From assembly GCF_000685035.1 (NCBI RefSeq), contig NZ_BAYB01000018.1, positions 124,001-188,000 on the forward strand: a stretch of 64,000 bases of DNA. The letters run 5' to 3'. A model generated the notes under the pieces. That model made no database searches. It worked only from the letters and a program-made list of their open reading frames with translations, and was not told the origin of the DNA. Positions 9,448 to 17,804 of the stretch are shown piece after piece. This stretch comes from Paraburkholderia ferrariae NBRC 106233. GTDB taxonomy: Bacteria; Pseudomonadota; Gammaproteobacteria; Burkholderiales; Burkholderiaceae. Every line of letters starts with the position of its first letter. Position 1 is the stretch's first letter. The position numbers and the translations under genes are program-made.

Positions 9448-10194
9448 GTGGTGTTGCCGATCTTGTTGGGCGGCGCGATGGGCACCGGGCTGGTGGTGCT
9501 GGTCGCGCTGGTGATTTATGCGCGGCTGCGCTCGCGTTCGCGCCGGGCCTCCGAAGCGCAGCTTGCCGCACACGGCGCGGCGCTCGCGCAAGCCGAGGAG
9601 AACGCGGACGCCCGCGTGGCTGTCGTCGAGCAGGAAAGCGAGGCGCTTCACGCGCAGCTCGAAACGCTGCGCGCCGAGCTTGCGCAACGCCGGTCGCTCT
9701 CGGACGCGCTCGAAGCCGCGCTGGCCGAGGAGCGCGTGCGCAGCGAAGACGCCTTGCAGCGCGCTGCGCGCATTGCGGGCGAGGCCGCGCGGCTGCGGCT
9801 CATGTCGGCAACCTTCGAGCGCTGGCACGAGCAGATGATCTCGCTGATGGCGCAGAACCAGGACATGCACCGCAAGAACCAGGAGCTCTCCTCGATCGTG
9901 AGCCACGTGCTGATCGTCTCGCTCAACGCCTCGATCGAAGCGGCGCGCGCGGGCTCAGCGGGGCGCGGCTTCTCGATCGTCGCGGGCGAGGTGCGCGCGC
10001 TGGCCACGCGTTCTCAGGATCTCTCGAAGAGCTACCGCGACAGCCTGAACCGTAACGACCTCATTACGGCGGCGACCTTTCAGGACATCCAGGCAGGCGG
10101 CAAGATGATTGCGGCTTCGCTCGCCAGCGTGGAGTCGCTCTCGAACCAGTTGCAGACGCGTCTGGAAGAAGCGCGCGCCGGGGCCGAGGCATGA
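9448..10194 (+). CDS. Single-helix membrane protein with MCP-type signalling hairpin
   Basis: Protein of 248 residues from a GTG start. One N-terminal membrane helix (about 3-23) is followed by a long alanine/glutamate-rich coiled coil (30-110) and a chemoreceptor-type hairpin tip (about 150-190) reading SLNASIEAARAGSAGRGFSI then VAGEVRALATRS. There is no periplasmic sensor, no HAMP and hardly any methylation helix. It may be a scaffold or a receptor-like partner for the kinase encoded 19 bp upstream. Its stop overlaps the start of the CheX-like gene (ATGA), implying coupled translation. Confidence 0.8.
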   Translation: MVLPILLGGAMGTGLVVLVALVIYARLRSRSRRASEAQLAAHGAALAQAEENADARVAVVEQESEALHAQLETLRAELAQRRSLSDALEAALAEERVRSEDALQRAARIAGEAARLRLMSATFERWHEQMISLMAQNQDMHRKNQELSSIVSHVLIVSLNASIEAARAGSAGRGFSIVAGEVRALATRSQDLSKSYRDSLNRNDLITAATFQDIQAGGKMIAASLASVESLSNQLQTRLEEARAGAEA

Positions 10195-10724
10195 TCGGTG
10201 CGCACGCAAAGGACAGCATCGAGCGCATCTTCTTTGCGGCGGCGCGCACGCGCCTCGTGACCGATGCGCAGCACAACTGCGAGATCGGCCCGTGTGCGGC
10301 CGACGCCGCGCAGGGCGCGCGCGTGGTGGTGCTCACGATCTCGTCGATGCAGTTTCGCCTGCTGTTGCTGCTGCATTTCGAAGACGACGAAGCCACGCGC
10401 CGCTACTACGTGGGCGACGCGCAGGGCGCGCTTACCGAAAGCTTCATGGAATTCGGCAACCTCTGCTGCGGGGCGATGAACCAGCAACTGGTGGAGCATT
10501 TTCCGGATCTGGGCATGTCCACGCCCTATGCGCTCAGCAGCGAATGCCTGCCCTATCTGCGCGAACTGAAACCGGACTACGTTTCCACCTACGCGCTGAC
10601 GCTCGACCACAGCGTGCAGCTTGGCGCGACGCTGTGCGTCTGCTCGCAGACGGCGCTCGATTTCGTGGCGAACGCCGCCGACGTCGAAGCCCACGACAGC
10701 GCGGGCGAACTCGAACTATTTTGA
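10191..10724 (+). CDS. CheX/CheC-like phosphatase-family protein
   Basis: A 177-residue cytoplasmic protein translated by ATGA overlap with the preceding gene. The segment SFMEFGNLCCGAMNQQ resembles the E-x2-N helix of CheX/CheC/FliY phosphatases, which attack CheY-phosphate. The rest is a mixed alpha/beta domain of the expected size. Position between the kinase module and a CheY-like protein supports a role in dephosphorylating that CheY. Catalytic competence is inferred from one motif only. Confidence 0.65.
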   Translation: MIGAHAKDSIERIFFAAARTRLVTDAQHNCEIGPCAADAAQGARVVVLTISSMQFRLLLLLHFEDDEATRRYYVGDAQGALTESFMEFGNLCCGAMNQQLVEHFPDLGMSTPYALSSECLPYLRELKPDYVSTYALTLDHSVQLGATLCVCSQTALDFVANAADVEAHDSAGELELF

Positions 10725-10764
10725 TCAACGACGCGCCGAACGGGGCGCGAAGGAGAGGGGCAGC

Positions 10765-11130
10765 ATGGCAAAGATTCTGGTGGTGGACGATTCGAGCACG
10801 GTGCGCGACGAAGTGGCGGGCTTTCTGCGCAAGAACGGGCTGGACGTGGACACGGCGGTGGACGGCAAGGACGGCCTCGCGAAGCTGCGCGCGAACCCGG
10901 GCGTGAAGCTCGTGGTGAGCGACGTGAACATGCCCAACATGGACGGCCTCACGATGGTCGAGAAGATCCGCGGCGAACTCTCGAACACGGCGGTCAACGT
11001 GGTGATGCTGACGACGGAAAGCAGCCCCGCCATGAAGGAGCGCGGCAAGGCGGCCGGCGTGCGCGGCTGGATCGTGAAGCCGTTCAAGGGCGACGCGGTG
11101 CTGGAAACGTTTCGTAAGCTGGCGGGCTAA
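10765..11130 (+). CDS. CheY-like response regulator
   Basis: A stand-alone receiver domain of 121 residues. Acidic pocket D8/D9, phospho-accepting D53 (VSDVNMP), T83/T84 and K105 (IVKPF) are all present. It has no output domain, so it acts by protein binding, as CheY does. A strong AGGAGAGGGG ribosome-binding site precedes ATG 10765, 40 bp after the CheX-like gene. It is the last gene of the chemosensory operon and the natural target of the upstream kinase. Confidence 0.93.
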   Translation: MAKILVVDDSSTVRDEVAGFLRKNGLDVDTAVDGKDGLAKLRANPGVKLVVSDVNMPNMDGLTMVEKIRGELSNTAVNVVMLTTESSPAMKERGKAAGVRGWIVKPFKGDAVLETFRKLAG

Positions 11131-11153
11131 AGCTGGCCCCATTGGCCTCGCGG

Positions 11154-11236
11154 AATATTTCTGGCGTTTACATTCGATGACAACCGTCACGACGTAGCGC
11201 CGCTCGCACGGCGTTCGCCGTTACGCCGGAAATATT
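11154..11236. repeat. Wide-spaced 13 bp inverted repeat
   Basis: AATATTTCTGGCG at 11154-11166 is matched, with one mismatch, by its reverse complement CGCCGGAAATATT at 11224-11236. The 57 bp between the arms contain the region where a promoter for the APH-fold gene should lie. It could be a paired operator that loops, a degenerate small element or a large hairpin after the CheY-like gene. Confidence 0.45.
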
Positions 11237-11313
11237 GCCCAACAATCCCGCCGTTGTCGCACTGGGGCCGCCCTGTTGTAATCCGCCGCTGATGACGCGA
11301 AGCGGGTGGGGGA

Positions 11314-12270
11314 ATGGTCGAGCAGGGCGGCAACGACGAGGCGGGGCTCGCGCAGTGCATGGCCGATGCGCTGGGCGAGCGGCCGCTGAAGCTGGAGCGT
11401 CAGGTCTTCACGCACAGCGGCAATGCCGTGTACCGCGCGCGCATGGACGACGGTCGCTCGCTGGCCGTGCGCGTCAGCCCCGAAGCGCAAACGTTTTCTC
11501 ATACCCGCTCGAATCTGGATGGGCTGCGCGGTCTGGGCCTGCCGGTGCAGACGGTGCTCGCGCAGGGCACCGTGGCCGCCGGCGGCGACTTCGTGGTGCT
11601 GGACTGGCTGCCCGGGCGCGATCTCTTCTACGCTTTTCCCACGCTCGATGCCAGGCAGGCCGAACGAATTGCGGAAACGATCGTGGCGTTCCAGTGCCGC
11701 GTTGCCACGCGCTTGCCCGTCGTGCCGGGCGGCGGCTTCGGCTGGGCCGCCATCGGCGGCCGCGCAACCCAGGCGCGCTGGACCGATGTGTTCGGCGCCC
11801 CCGCGCCGGCCTCGATGCATATCGCCATGCTCGCGCGCACGGATGCCACGCCGCTCGACCGTTTTCGCGCGCGCCTCGGCCTCGTGCGCGTTTCGCTGGA
11901 AGACTATTTCGCCACGCTGCGCCCGGTCTGCTTTCTCGATGACCTGACGATCAAGAACGTGCTGGTGGAGGAGGGGGAACTGAGCGGCCTCATCGACTTC
12001 GATTCCGTGTGCTACGGCGATCCCCTGCTCGTGCTCGGCTCGACGCTCGCGCATATCGACACGGAGGTGGGCGAGCGCGGCCGCCCCTATGCCGAGGCGC
12101 TGCTGCGCTGCTGGGCGCCGCAGGGCGTGCGCATGCGCGCAACGGCCTTCTATACCGCGCTGTGGGTCATCGGTTTTCTCTCGCAGGCTGTGGAGCAGCG
12201 CAACGAGGCGCGCATTCGCTGGCTCACCCCGGTCCTCGATCAATTGCTGGGCATCGGGGAGCGGGTGTGA
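11314..12270 (+). CDS. Aminoglycoside-phosphotransferase-fold kinase (APH family)
   Basis: A 318-residue protein with the APH/choline kinase fold. The nucleotide-binding N-lobe has LAVRVSPE, a hinge-like FVVLDWLPG follows, and the catalytic loop reads FLDDLTIKNVLV with the DFG-equivalent LIDFDSVCYGDP. The usual histidine of the HxD catalytic motif is replaced by leucine or aspartate here (CFLDDLTIKN). Substrates of such genes range from sugars and choline to antibiotics, and resistance should not be assumed. It stands alone, 183 bp after the chemosensory operon. Confidence 0.75.
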   Translation: MVEQGGNDEAGLAQCMADALGERPLKLERQVFTHSGNAVYRARMDDGRSLAVRVSPEAQTFSHTRSNLDGLRGLGLPVQTVLAQGTVAAGGDFVVLDWLPGRDLFYAFPTLDARQAERIAETIVAFQCRVATRLPVVPGGGFGWAAIGGRATQARWTDVFGAPAPASMHIAMLARTDATPLDRFRARLGLVRVSLEDYFATLRPVCFLDDLTIKNVLVEEGELSGLIDFDSVCYGDPLLVLGSTLAHIDTEVGERGRPYAEALLRCWAPQGVRMRATAFYTALWVIGFLSQAVEQRNEARIRWLTPVLDQLLGIGERV

Positions 12271-12278
12271 GCGCGGAG

Positions 12279-12305
12279 CTCAGGGGACTCAGGGGACTCA
12301 GGCGG
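12279..12305. repeat. Three 9 bp direct repeats (CTCAGGGGA)
   Basis: CTCAGGGGA occurs at 12279 and 12288 and as CTCAGGCGG at 12297. The last unit overlaps the 3' end of the molybdoenzyme gene. The period is a multiple of three, as in other short tandem repeats of this window. Confidence 0.6.
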
Positions 12306-14640
12306 CGGCCATCACCTCGTCGGTCACGGCGGCGTTCGTGACCGATTTCGCCGGACTCAACAGCACCGGAATCGACTTCGACGTCGGCGTGCCCGCGCCA
12401 TCGGCGACCGAGGAAAGCGGCACCAGCGGATTGGTCTCCGGGTAATACGCACCGAGGCAGCCGCGCGGAATGTCGTATTCCACCAGCAGGAAGTCTTCTA
12501 CGTGCCGCTTCACGCCGTCGTCCCAGACGCTCGTGATGTCCACGTGCTGGCCCGGCGCGAAGCCCAGCATCGCAAGGTCTTCGCGATTCGCGAACAGCAC
12601 GCGGCGCTGGCCGAACACGCCGCGATAGCGGTCGTCGAGACCGTAGATCGTTGTGTTGTACTGATCGTGCGAGCGCGTGGTCATGAGCGTCATGAGCCGC
12701 TTGCCGTGCGTGGCGCGGGCGCGGTGGATGGGCGTATCGAGCGCGATGGGATGCGCGACGAACTGCGCCTTGCCGCTCGGGGTCTTCCACACCCGGTCGC
12801 GCGAGGCCACGCCCAGGTGGAAGCCGCCCGGCGTCTTCAGCCGCTCGTTGTAGTTCTCGAAGCCGTCGAACACTTTTTCGATGCCGTCGCGGATCTTCGC
12901 ATAATCGTTCGCGAGGCCGAGCCAGTCCACCTTGTCGCTGCCGAGCGTGGCGTGCGCCATGCGCGCGACGATGGCGATTTCGGACAGCAGGTTCGGCGAA
13001 GCGGGCCGGTTCATGCCGTACGAGATGTGCACCATGCTCATCGAGTCTTCCACGCTCACGCCTTGCGGCACGCCGTTCTGCAGATCGATTTCGGTGCGCC
13101 CGAGCGTGGGCAGGATCAGCGCGTCGCGGCCGTGGATCAGATGGCTGCGGTTGAGCTTGGTGGTCACGTGCACCGTGAGCTCGCATGCGCGCATGGCCTC
13201 CCACGTGCGCGGCGTGTCGGGCGTGGCGATCGAGAAGTTGCCGCCGAGGCCGATGAATACCTTCACGTGGCCTTCGAGCATGGCGTGGATCGTTTCCACC
13301 ACGTCGTAGCCGTGCTCGCGCGGGGGCTCGAAATCGTAGGCCTGGCCGAGGCGGTCGAGAAACGCCTGGGTGGGCTTTTCCTCGATGCCCACCGTGCGGT
13401 CGCCCTGCACGTTCGAGTGGCCGCGCACCGGGCACAGCCCCGCGCCGCGCCGGCCGATGTTCCCGCGCATCATCATGAGGTTCGAGAGCAACTGGATGGT
13501 GGGCACCGAATTCTTGTGCTGCGTGAGGCCCATGCCCCACGTCGAGATCACGGCGCGCCCGTTCACGTAGATGTCCGCGAGCTTGAGCACGTCTTCCATC
13601 GGCAGGCCGGCTTCGGCCACGATCGTGTCCCACGATTCGCTGCGCAGGTCGGCGGCGAAGGCTTCGAAGCCCACCGTGTGCTCCGCGATGAAGTCCACGT
13701 CGAGAATGCGTTCGGTGCCGGCCGCGCAGGCCGCGTCGTCGAGTTCGATCACGCGTTTGGCCACGCCCTTGATGAGCGCGAAGTCGCCGCCGATGCGCGG
13801 GCGGATGAACACCGAGCTGATCTTCACGCCCGCGGGCGAGAGCATGTCGAGCGTGTGCTGCGGGCTCGCGAAGCGTTCGAGGCCGCGCTCCTTGAGCGGG
13901 TTGATCGAGACGATGGTCGCGCCGCGCTTCGCGCATTCGCGCAACTCGCCCAGCATGCGCGGGTGGTTGGTGGCGGGATTCTGGCCGAAGATGAGGAGCG
14001 TATCGGCATGCTCGAAGTCGTCGAGCGTGACCGTGCCCTTGCCGATGCCCACCGTGCCGGGCAGCCCGCGGCTCGTGGCTTCGTGGCACATGTTCGAGCA
14101 GTCGGGGAAGTTGTTCGTGCCGTACATGCGCACGAAGAGCTGGTAGAGGAACGCCGCCTCGTTGCTCGCGCGGCCCGAGGTGTAGAACGCTGCGCGGTTC
14201 GGGTTGTCCAGTGCCTTGAGGTGCTTCGCGATCAGTTTGAACGCGTCGTCCCAGGCGATGGGCACGTAGCGGTCGCGCGCGGCGTCGTAGACGAGCGGAT
14301 CGGTGAGGCGCCCGTGCTGTTCCAGTTCGTAGTCGGACTGCGCCATCAGCTCGCTGACGGTGTGCGCTTCGAAGAAGGCCGGCGTCACGCGCTTGCCCGT
14401 CGCTTCGGCGGCCACGGCCTTCACGCCGTTCTCGCAGAACTCGAACGTGGAGGCATGCTCGCGGTCGGGCCAGGCGCAGCCGGGGCAGTCGAAGCCGTTG
14501 GGCTGGTTCTGCTTGAGCAGCATGCGGTAGTCGCCGCCCGGCACCTTTTCCTTGATCAGGTTGATGGCAACCTGCTTGAGGGCACCCCAGCCGGCGGCGG
14601 GATGATGATACGGCTCGATGCGGGCGGACGGCTTCTTCAT
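12298..14640 (-). CDS. YdeP/FdhF-family molybdopterin oxidoreductase
   Basis: A cytoplasmic molybdenum-cofactor oxidoreductase of 780 residues (YdeP of E. coli is about 760). The N-terminus has the cluster motif FDCPGCAWPD, followed by TSGRASNEAAFLYQLFVRMYG, NMCHEATSRG and GQNPATNHP of the molybdopterin domain; the C-terminal dinucleotide-binding domain has TTRSHDQYNT. No selenocysteine is present. In E. coli YdeP contributes to acid resistance, but the substrate is unknown. ATG 14640 (MKKPSARIEP) is preferred to one nine codons upstream. It is divergent from the MocR regulator 185 bp away, which may control it. Confidence 0.9.
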   Translation of the reverse strand: MKKPSARIEPYHHPAAGWGALKQVAINLIKEKVPGGDYRMLLKQNQPNGFDCPGCAWPDREHASTFEFCENGVKAVAAEATGKRVTPAFFEAHTVSELMAQSDYELEQHGRLTDPLVYDAARDRYVPIAWDDAFKLIAKHLKALDNPNRAAFYTSGRASNEAAFLYQLFVRMYGTNNFPDCSNMCHEATSRGLPGTVGIGKGTVTLDDFEHADTLLIFGQNPATNHPRMLGELRECAKRGATIVSINPLKERGLERFASPQHTLDMLSPAGVKISSVFIRPRIGGDFALIKGVAKRVIELDDAACAAGTERILDVDFIAEHTVGFEAFAADLRSESWDTIVAEAGLPMEDVLKLADIYVNGRAVISTWGMGLTQHKNSVPTIQLLSNLMMMRGNIGRRGAGLCPVRGHSNVQGDRTVGIEEKPTQAFLDRLGQAYDFEPPREHGYDVVETIHAMLEGHVKVFIGLGGNFSIATPDTPRTWEAMRACELTVHVTTKLNRSHLIHGRDALILPTLGRTEIDLQNGVPQGVSVEDSMSMVHISYGMNRPASPNLLSEIAIVARMAHATLGSDKVDWLGLANDYAKIRDGIEKVFDGFENYNERLKTPGGFHLGVASRDRVWKTPSGKAQFVAHPIALDTPIHRARATHGKRLMTLMTTRSHDQYNTTIYGLDDRYRGVFGQRRVLFANREDLAMLGFAPGQHVDITSVWDDGVKRHVEDFLLVEYDIPRGCLGAYYPETNPLVPLSSVADGAGTPTSKSIPVLLSPAKSVTNAAVTDEVMAAA

Positions 14641-14825
14641 GTTGCAGGATGCTGGAGTGCTGGGCACACGGGCCCGATGACCGCAAGCCTACTGTGTTCC
14701 TGTTGCGCCGGAGATCACAGAAAAACGGAAAGGGGAGGGATACAGTTGCGAGGATTTGGCATAGACTGCGGGGGTTGAGTTTCAGCCGCTTGCGACACGC
14801 GCCACTCTTGCAATCTTCGCCGCCC

Positions 14826-16331
14826 ATGACCCGCTACGAACGCCTTGCCGACGATATCGAAGCCGCCGTGCGCCGCGGCGTGTTCGGGGCGGGCGAGCGC
14901 ATTCCTTCCGTGCGGCGCGCGAGCGAGCAGCACGGGGTAAGCATCAAGACGGTGCTGCATGCCTACGCCCTGCTGGAGAGCCGCGGCGTGATCGAGTCGC
15001 GGCCGCAGTCGGGTTTCTTCGTGCGCGAAGCCATGCGCGCGCCCGCGGGCGGCGCGGCCGGCGCGGGGGCAACCCGGCTGGCTAATCCGGCTAATCTGGC
15101 TAATGGCGCGGGCGCACTAGCCCCGAAGCGCCGCGCGAGCCGCCCGTTGCCGCCCGCCGCCGCGCCGGTGGACGTGAGCCGCCTCGTGCTTTCCACGCTG
15201 CGCAGCATCGGCGCGCAGGACGCGGTGCCGCTGGGCTCGCCGTATCCGGACCCCTCGCTCTACCCCTGGCGGCGCATCAACCAGTACGCGAACGCCATCG
15301 CGCGCCGCCACGCGAGCTGGAACCTGATCGACGATCTGCCGCCCGGCAACCCCGAATTGATCCGCCAGATCGCGCGCCGCTACGCCGAAAACGGCATGCC
15401 GGTCGATCCCGAAGAGATCGTCGTGACCGTGGGCGCGACCGAGGCCATCAACCTGAGCCTGCAGGCCGTGGCTAAACCGGGCGACACGGTGGCGGTCGAA
15501 TCGCCGACCTACTATGCGATGCTGCACGCCATCGAACGCCTCGGCATGCGCGCGATCGAAGTGAGCACGCATCCCGAGAGCGGCCTCGACCTCGAAGCGC
15601 TCGAACGCGTGCTCAAGCGCCAGAAGGTGGCCGCCTGCATGGTGATGCCGAACTTCCAGAATCCGCTGGGCTTTTGCATGCCCGACGCGCGCAAGGCGCA
15701 GCTCGTGGCGCTGGCCGCGGCGCACGACATGCCGCTGATCGAAAACGACGTCTATCAGGAGCTCCACTTCGGGCAGACCCGGCCCGCCTCGCTCAAGCAT
15801 TTCGACACGCGGGGGCTGGTGCTGCATTGCGCATCGTTTTCGAAGAGCCTTTCGGCGTCGTATCGCATCGGCTGGGCCATGCCGGGCCGCTATCGCGCGC
15901 AGGTCGAAAAGCTCAAGTTCCTGAACACGCTGACGACCCCTTCGGTGCCCCAGGTCGCGCTCGCCGACTATCTGCGCCACGACGGCTACGACCGCCACCT
16001 GCGCCGCGTGCGCCGCTTCTACCGGCAACAGGCGCGGCTCATGCGGGCGGCGGTGCAGCGCTGCTTTCCGGCGGGCACGCGCACGTCCGACCCGCAGGGC
16101 GGCTACGTGCTGTGGGTGGAACTGCCGGACAGCGTCGATTCGATGCGGCTCTATCAGGCGGCCCTCGCGCGCGGCATCACGATCGGGCCCGGCTACATGT
16201 TTTCGATGCGCAACGACTTCCACCACTACATCCGCCTGAACTACAGCTACCCCTGGACGGCGCAGACCGAGGCGGCGCTCAAGACGCTCGGCGATCTCGT
16301 CGCGCAGATGGCCTCAGGAGAGAGACGATGA
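14826..16331 (+). CDS. MocR-type GntR regulator with aminotransferase domain
   Basis: A 501-residue MocR/PdxR-family regulator: a winged helix of the GntR type (1-70, GERIPSVRRASEQHGVSIKT) joined by a proline/alanine-rich linker (75-115) to a fold-type I aminotransferase domain. The PLP lysine is in CASFSKSLSASYRIGW (K about 340). Such proteins use PLP as a ligand or bind an amino compound instead of catalysing. The linker is encoded by a short 9 bp repeat (15080-15106). The stop overlaps the next gene by ATGA, and the divergent molybdoenzyme is a likely target. Confidence 0.9.
   Translation: MTRYERLADDIEAAVRRGVFGAGERIPSVRRASEQHGVSIKTVLHAYALLESRGVIESRPQSGFFVREAMRAPAGGAAGAGATRLANPANLANGAGALAPKRRASRPLPPAAAPVDVSRLVLSTLRSIGAQDAVPLGSPYPDPSLYPWRRINQYANAIARRHASWNLIDDLPPGNPELIRQIARRYAENGMPVDPEEIVVTVGATEAINLSLQAVAKPGDTVAVESPTYYAMLHAIERLGMRAIEVSTHPESGLDLEALERVLKRQKVAACMVMPNFQNPLGFCMPDARKAQLVALAAAHDMPLIENDVYQELHFGQTRPASLKHFDTRGLVLHCASFSKSLSASYRIGWAMPGRYRAQVEKLKFLNTLTTPSVPQVALADYLRHDGYDRHLRRVRRFYRQQARLMRAAVQRCFPAGTRTSDPQGGYVLWVELPDSVDSMRLYQAALARGITIGPGYMFSMRNDFHHYIRLNYSYPWTAQTEAALKTLGDLVAQMASGERR
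15080..15106. repeat. Three 9 bp direct repeats (GGCTAATCC-like) in the MocR linker
   Basis: GGCTAATCC, GGCTAATCT and GGCTAATGG start at 15080, 15089 and 15098. They encode the alternating LANPANLAN stretch in the flexible linker between DNA-binding and PLP domains, where length change would be tolerated. Confidence 0.6.
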
Positions 16332-16672
16332 CCCGAAACGACGACAACGACGACAACGAAGATAACGACGCCATCGACGAGAGCGGCGAAGGCATCGATC
16401 CGGTTCTCGTGGCCGTGCTCGCGCAGCTCTGGCGCGCGGAGCGCGAGACGCCGGGGCGGGCGTGGTCGCTTGCGAAGCTCTCGAAACAGGCCGGCGTGCC
16501 CATGAGCGGATTGCGCAGACAATTGACGGCACTCGTGGACAGCGCGCTCGTGGTGACGACGCTGGCGGAAGACGGCACGGGCTCGGCGAGCCTTTCCGAA
16601 GCGGGCCGCGCGCTGTGCGCGGAGGTGTTCGGCGAGGATGCGCCGGCAGGACCGGAAGGCGGCGAAGCCTGA
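16328..16672 (+). CDS. Small winged-helix protein
   Basis: A 114-residue protein coupled to the MocR gene by an ATGA overlap. An acidic asparagine/aspartate-rich head (residues 1-20) precedes a winged-helix domain (about 25-100, WSLAKLSKQAGVPMSGLRRQLTALVDSALV then a beta-wing TTLAEDGTGSASLS). It resembles MarR or IclR-type DNA-binding modules without an effector domain. It may act with the MocR protein or on the same targets; no specific family name can be given. Confidence 0.75.
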   Translation: MTRNDDNDDNEDNDAIDESGEGIDPVLVAVLAQLWRAERETPGRAWSLAKLSKQAGVPMSGLRRQLTALVDSALVVTTLAEDGTGSASLSEAGRALCAEVFGEDAPAGPEGGEA

Positions 16673-16755
16673 AATGGCTCGCCCCAGGACAGGTTGTCCC
16701 GCAGACGCTAAGCTAGACCCCGGCAGCACTCCATCGATCATTACGACAACATGCC

Positions 16756-17706
16756 ATGGATTACGTTGATAGCCTGCGGATCTTCCGCTCCGTGGTCGAG
16801 GCGCGCAGCTTCACGCGCGCGGCGGACATGCACGGAGTCACTACACCGGTCGTCTCGCGCACGATTGCGCGGCTCGAAAAGCGCCTCGGCAGCCGGCTCT
16901 TTCACCGCACCACGCGCGCCGTTTCGCTGACCGAAGCGGCCGAGCGTTTCTACGACGGCTGCTGCCGCGTGCTGGACGACCTCGACACGCTGGAGGCCGA
17001 CGCCTCCGTGCAGACGCGCGAGGCAAGCGGCGTACTGAGGCTCGTGGCCCACACCACGGCCACGGTGAACCGGCTCGTGCCGCTCATTTCCAGCTTCAAG
17101 CGCGCGCATCCCATGGTGAGCCTCGACGTGATGCTTACGGAGCGCCCCGTCGATCTCGTGGCGGACGGCTTCGACCTGGGCCTCGTGCTGCCGTTCATGC
17201 TCAACAACGACACTACCGTCACGCGCCTGCTCGAACGCATCCCGCTCGCGCTCGTCACGACGCCGGCCTGGGTTGCGGAGCACCGGCTGCCCGTGCGCCC
17301 CGAGGATCTCGCGCAGCACGCCTTCGTCACCATGCCGCCCTCGCTGCGCAAGCCCGAACTGACGTTCCGCAAGGGCAACGAGGAAGTGAGCATGGTGATG
17401 CGGCACGAAGTGGCGTCGAACAATCCCGTGTTCAACCGCGAGATGGTGCTGGAGGGTTTCGGCATCGGGGTGCTGCCCACGTCGCTCGTGACGGCGGAAC
17501 TGGCGGCGGGCAAGCTCGTGGTCTTGCTCGAGGACTACGAAATCGTCAACGCGTCCATCGAAATCCGCCTCGCCTACACCACGCGCACGCTGCTGCCCGC
17601 GAAGGTGCGCGCCTTTATCGACCACGCCACGGCGTTTTACGAAGACATGGGGCAGGAGCCTTTTCAACCGGAGCCGGTCCGGACCGTCAAGGCGAAAGCG
17701 AAATGA
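16756..17706 (+). CDS. LysR-family transcriptional regulator
   Basis: A 316-residue regulator with an N-terminal winged helix (FRSVVEARSFTRAADMHGVT, VSRTIARLEKRLGSRLFHRTTR) and a periplasmic-binding-like effector domain (about 92-300). It resembles the PA2220/DmlR group of LysR proteins. It reads in the same direction as its neighbours and is not divergent from an obvious target, so its regulon cannot be guessed. A second ATG five bases upstream is out of frame. Confidence 0.9.
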   Translation: MDYVDSLRIFRSVVEARSFTRAADMHGVTTPVVSRTIARLEKRLGSRLFHRTTRAVSLTEAAERFYDGCCRVLDDLDTLEADASVQTREASGVLRLVAHTTATVNRLVPLISSFKRAHPMVSLDVMLTERPVDLVADGFDLGLVLPFMLNNDTTVTRLLERIPLALVTTPAWVAEHRLPVRPEDLAQHAFVTMPPSLRKPELTFRKGNEEVSMVMRHEVASNNPVFNREMVLEGFGIGVLPTSLVTAELAAGKLVVLLEDYEIVNASIEIRLAYTTRTLLPAKVRAFIDHATAFYEDMGQEPFQPEPVRTVKAKAK

Positions 17707-17761
17707 AGGTTTGAGCGTCATTATTGCCGCGGCGTTCACAATCTGATGCCGTGGCTGACGC

Positions 17762-17804
17762 TTGTGGCGGACCAGGGCGCCCGCTAATCTGTGCGTATGC
17801 ACAG
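17762..17804 (+). promoter_or_regulatory. marR promoter with overlapping palindromic operator
   Basis: TTGTGG (17762-17767) and TAATCT (17785-17790) are separated by exactly 17 bp. The predicted start of transcription is at about 17797, the A of the MarR ATG, so the message may be leaderless. The palindrome CTGTGCGTATGCACAG (17789-17804, one mismatch) covers the end of the -10 box, the start point and the start codon, a classic position for autorepression. Confidence 0.55.

Noticed and set aside
12502..14778. Plus-strand open frame of 758 codons
   Set aside because: It mirrors the YdeP-type molybdoenzyme, whose motifs are clear on the minus strand.
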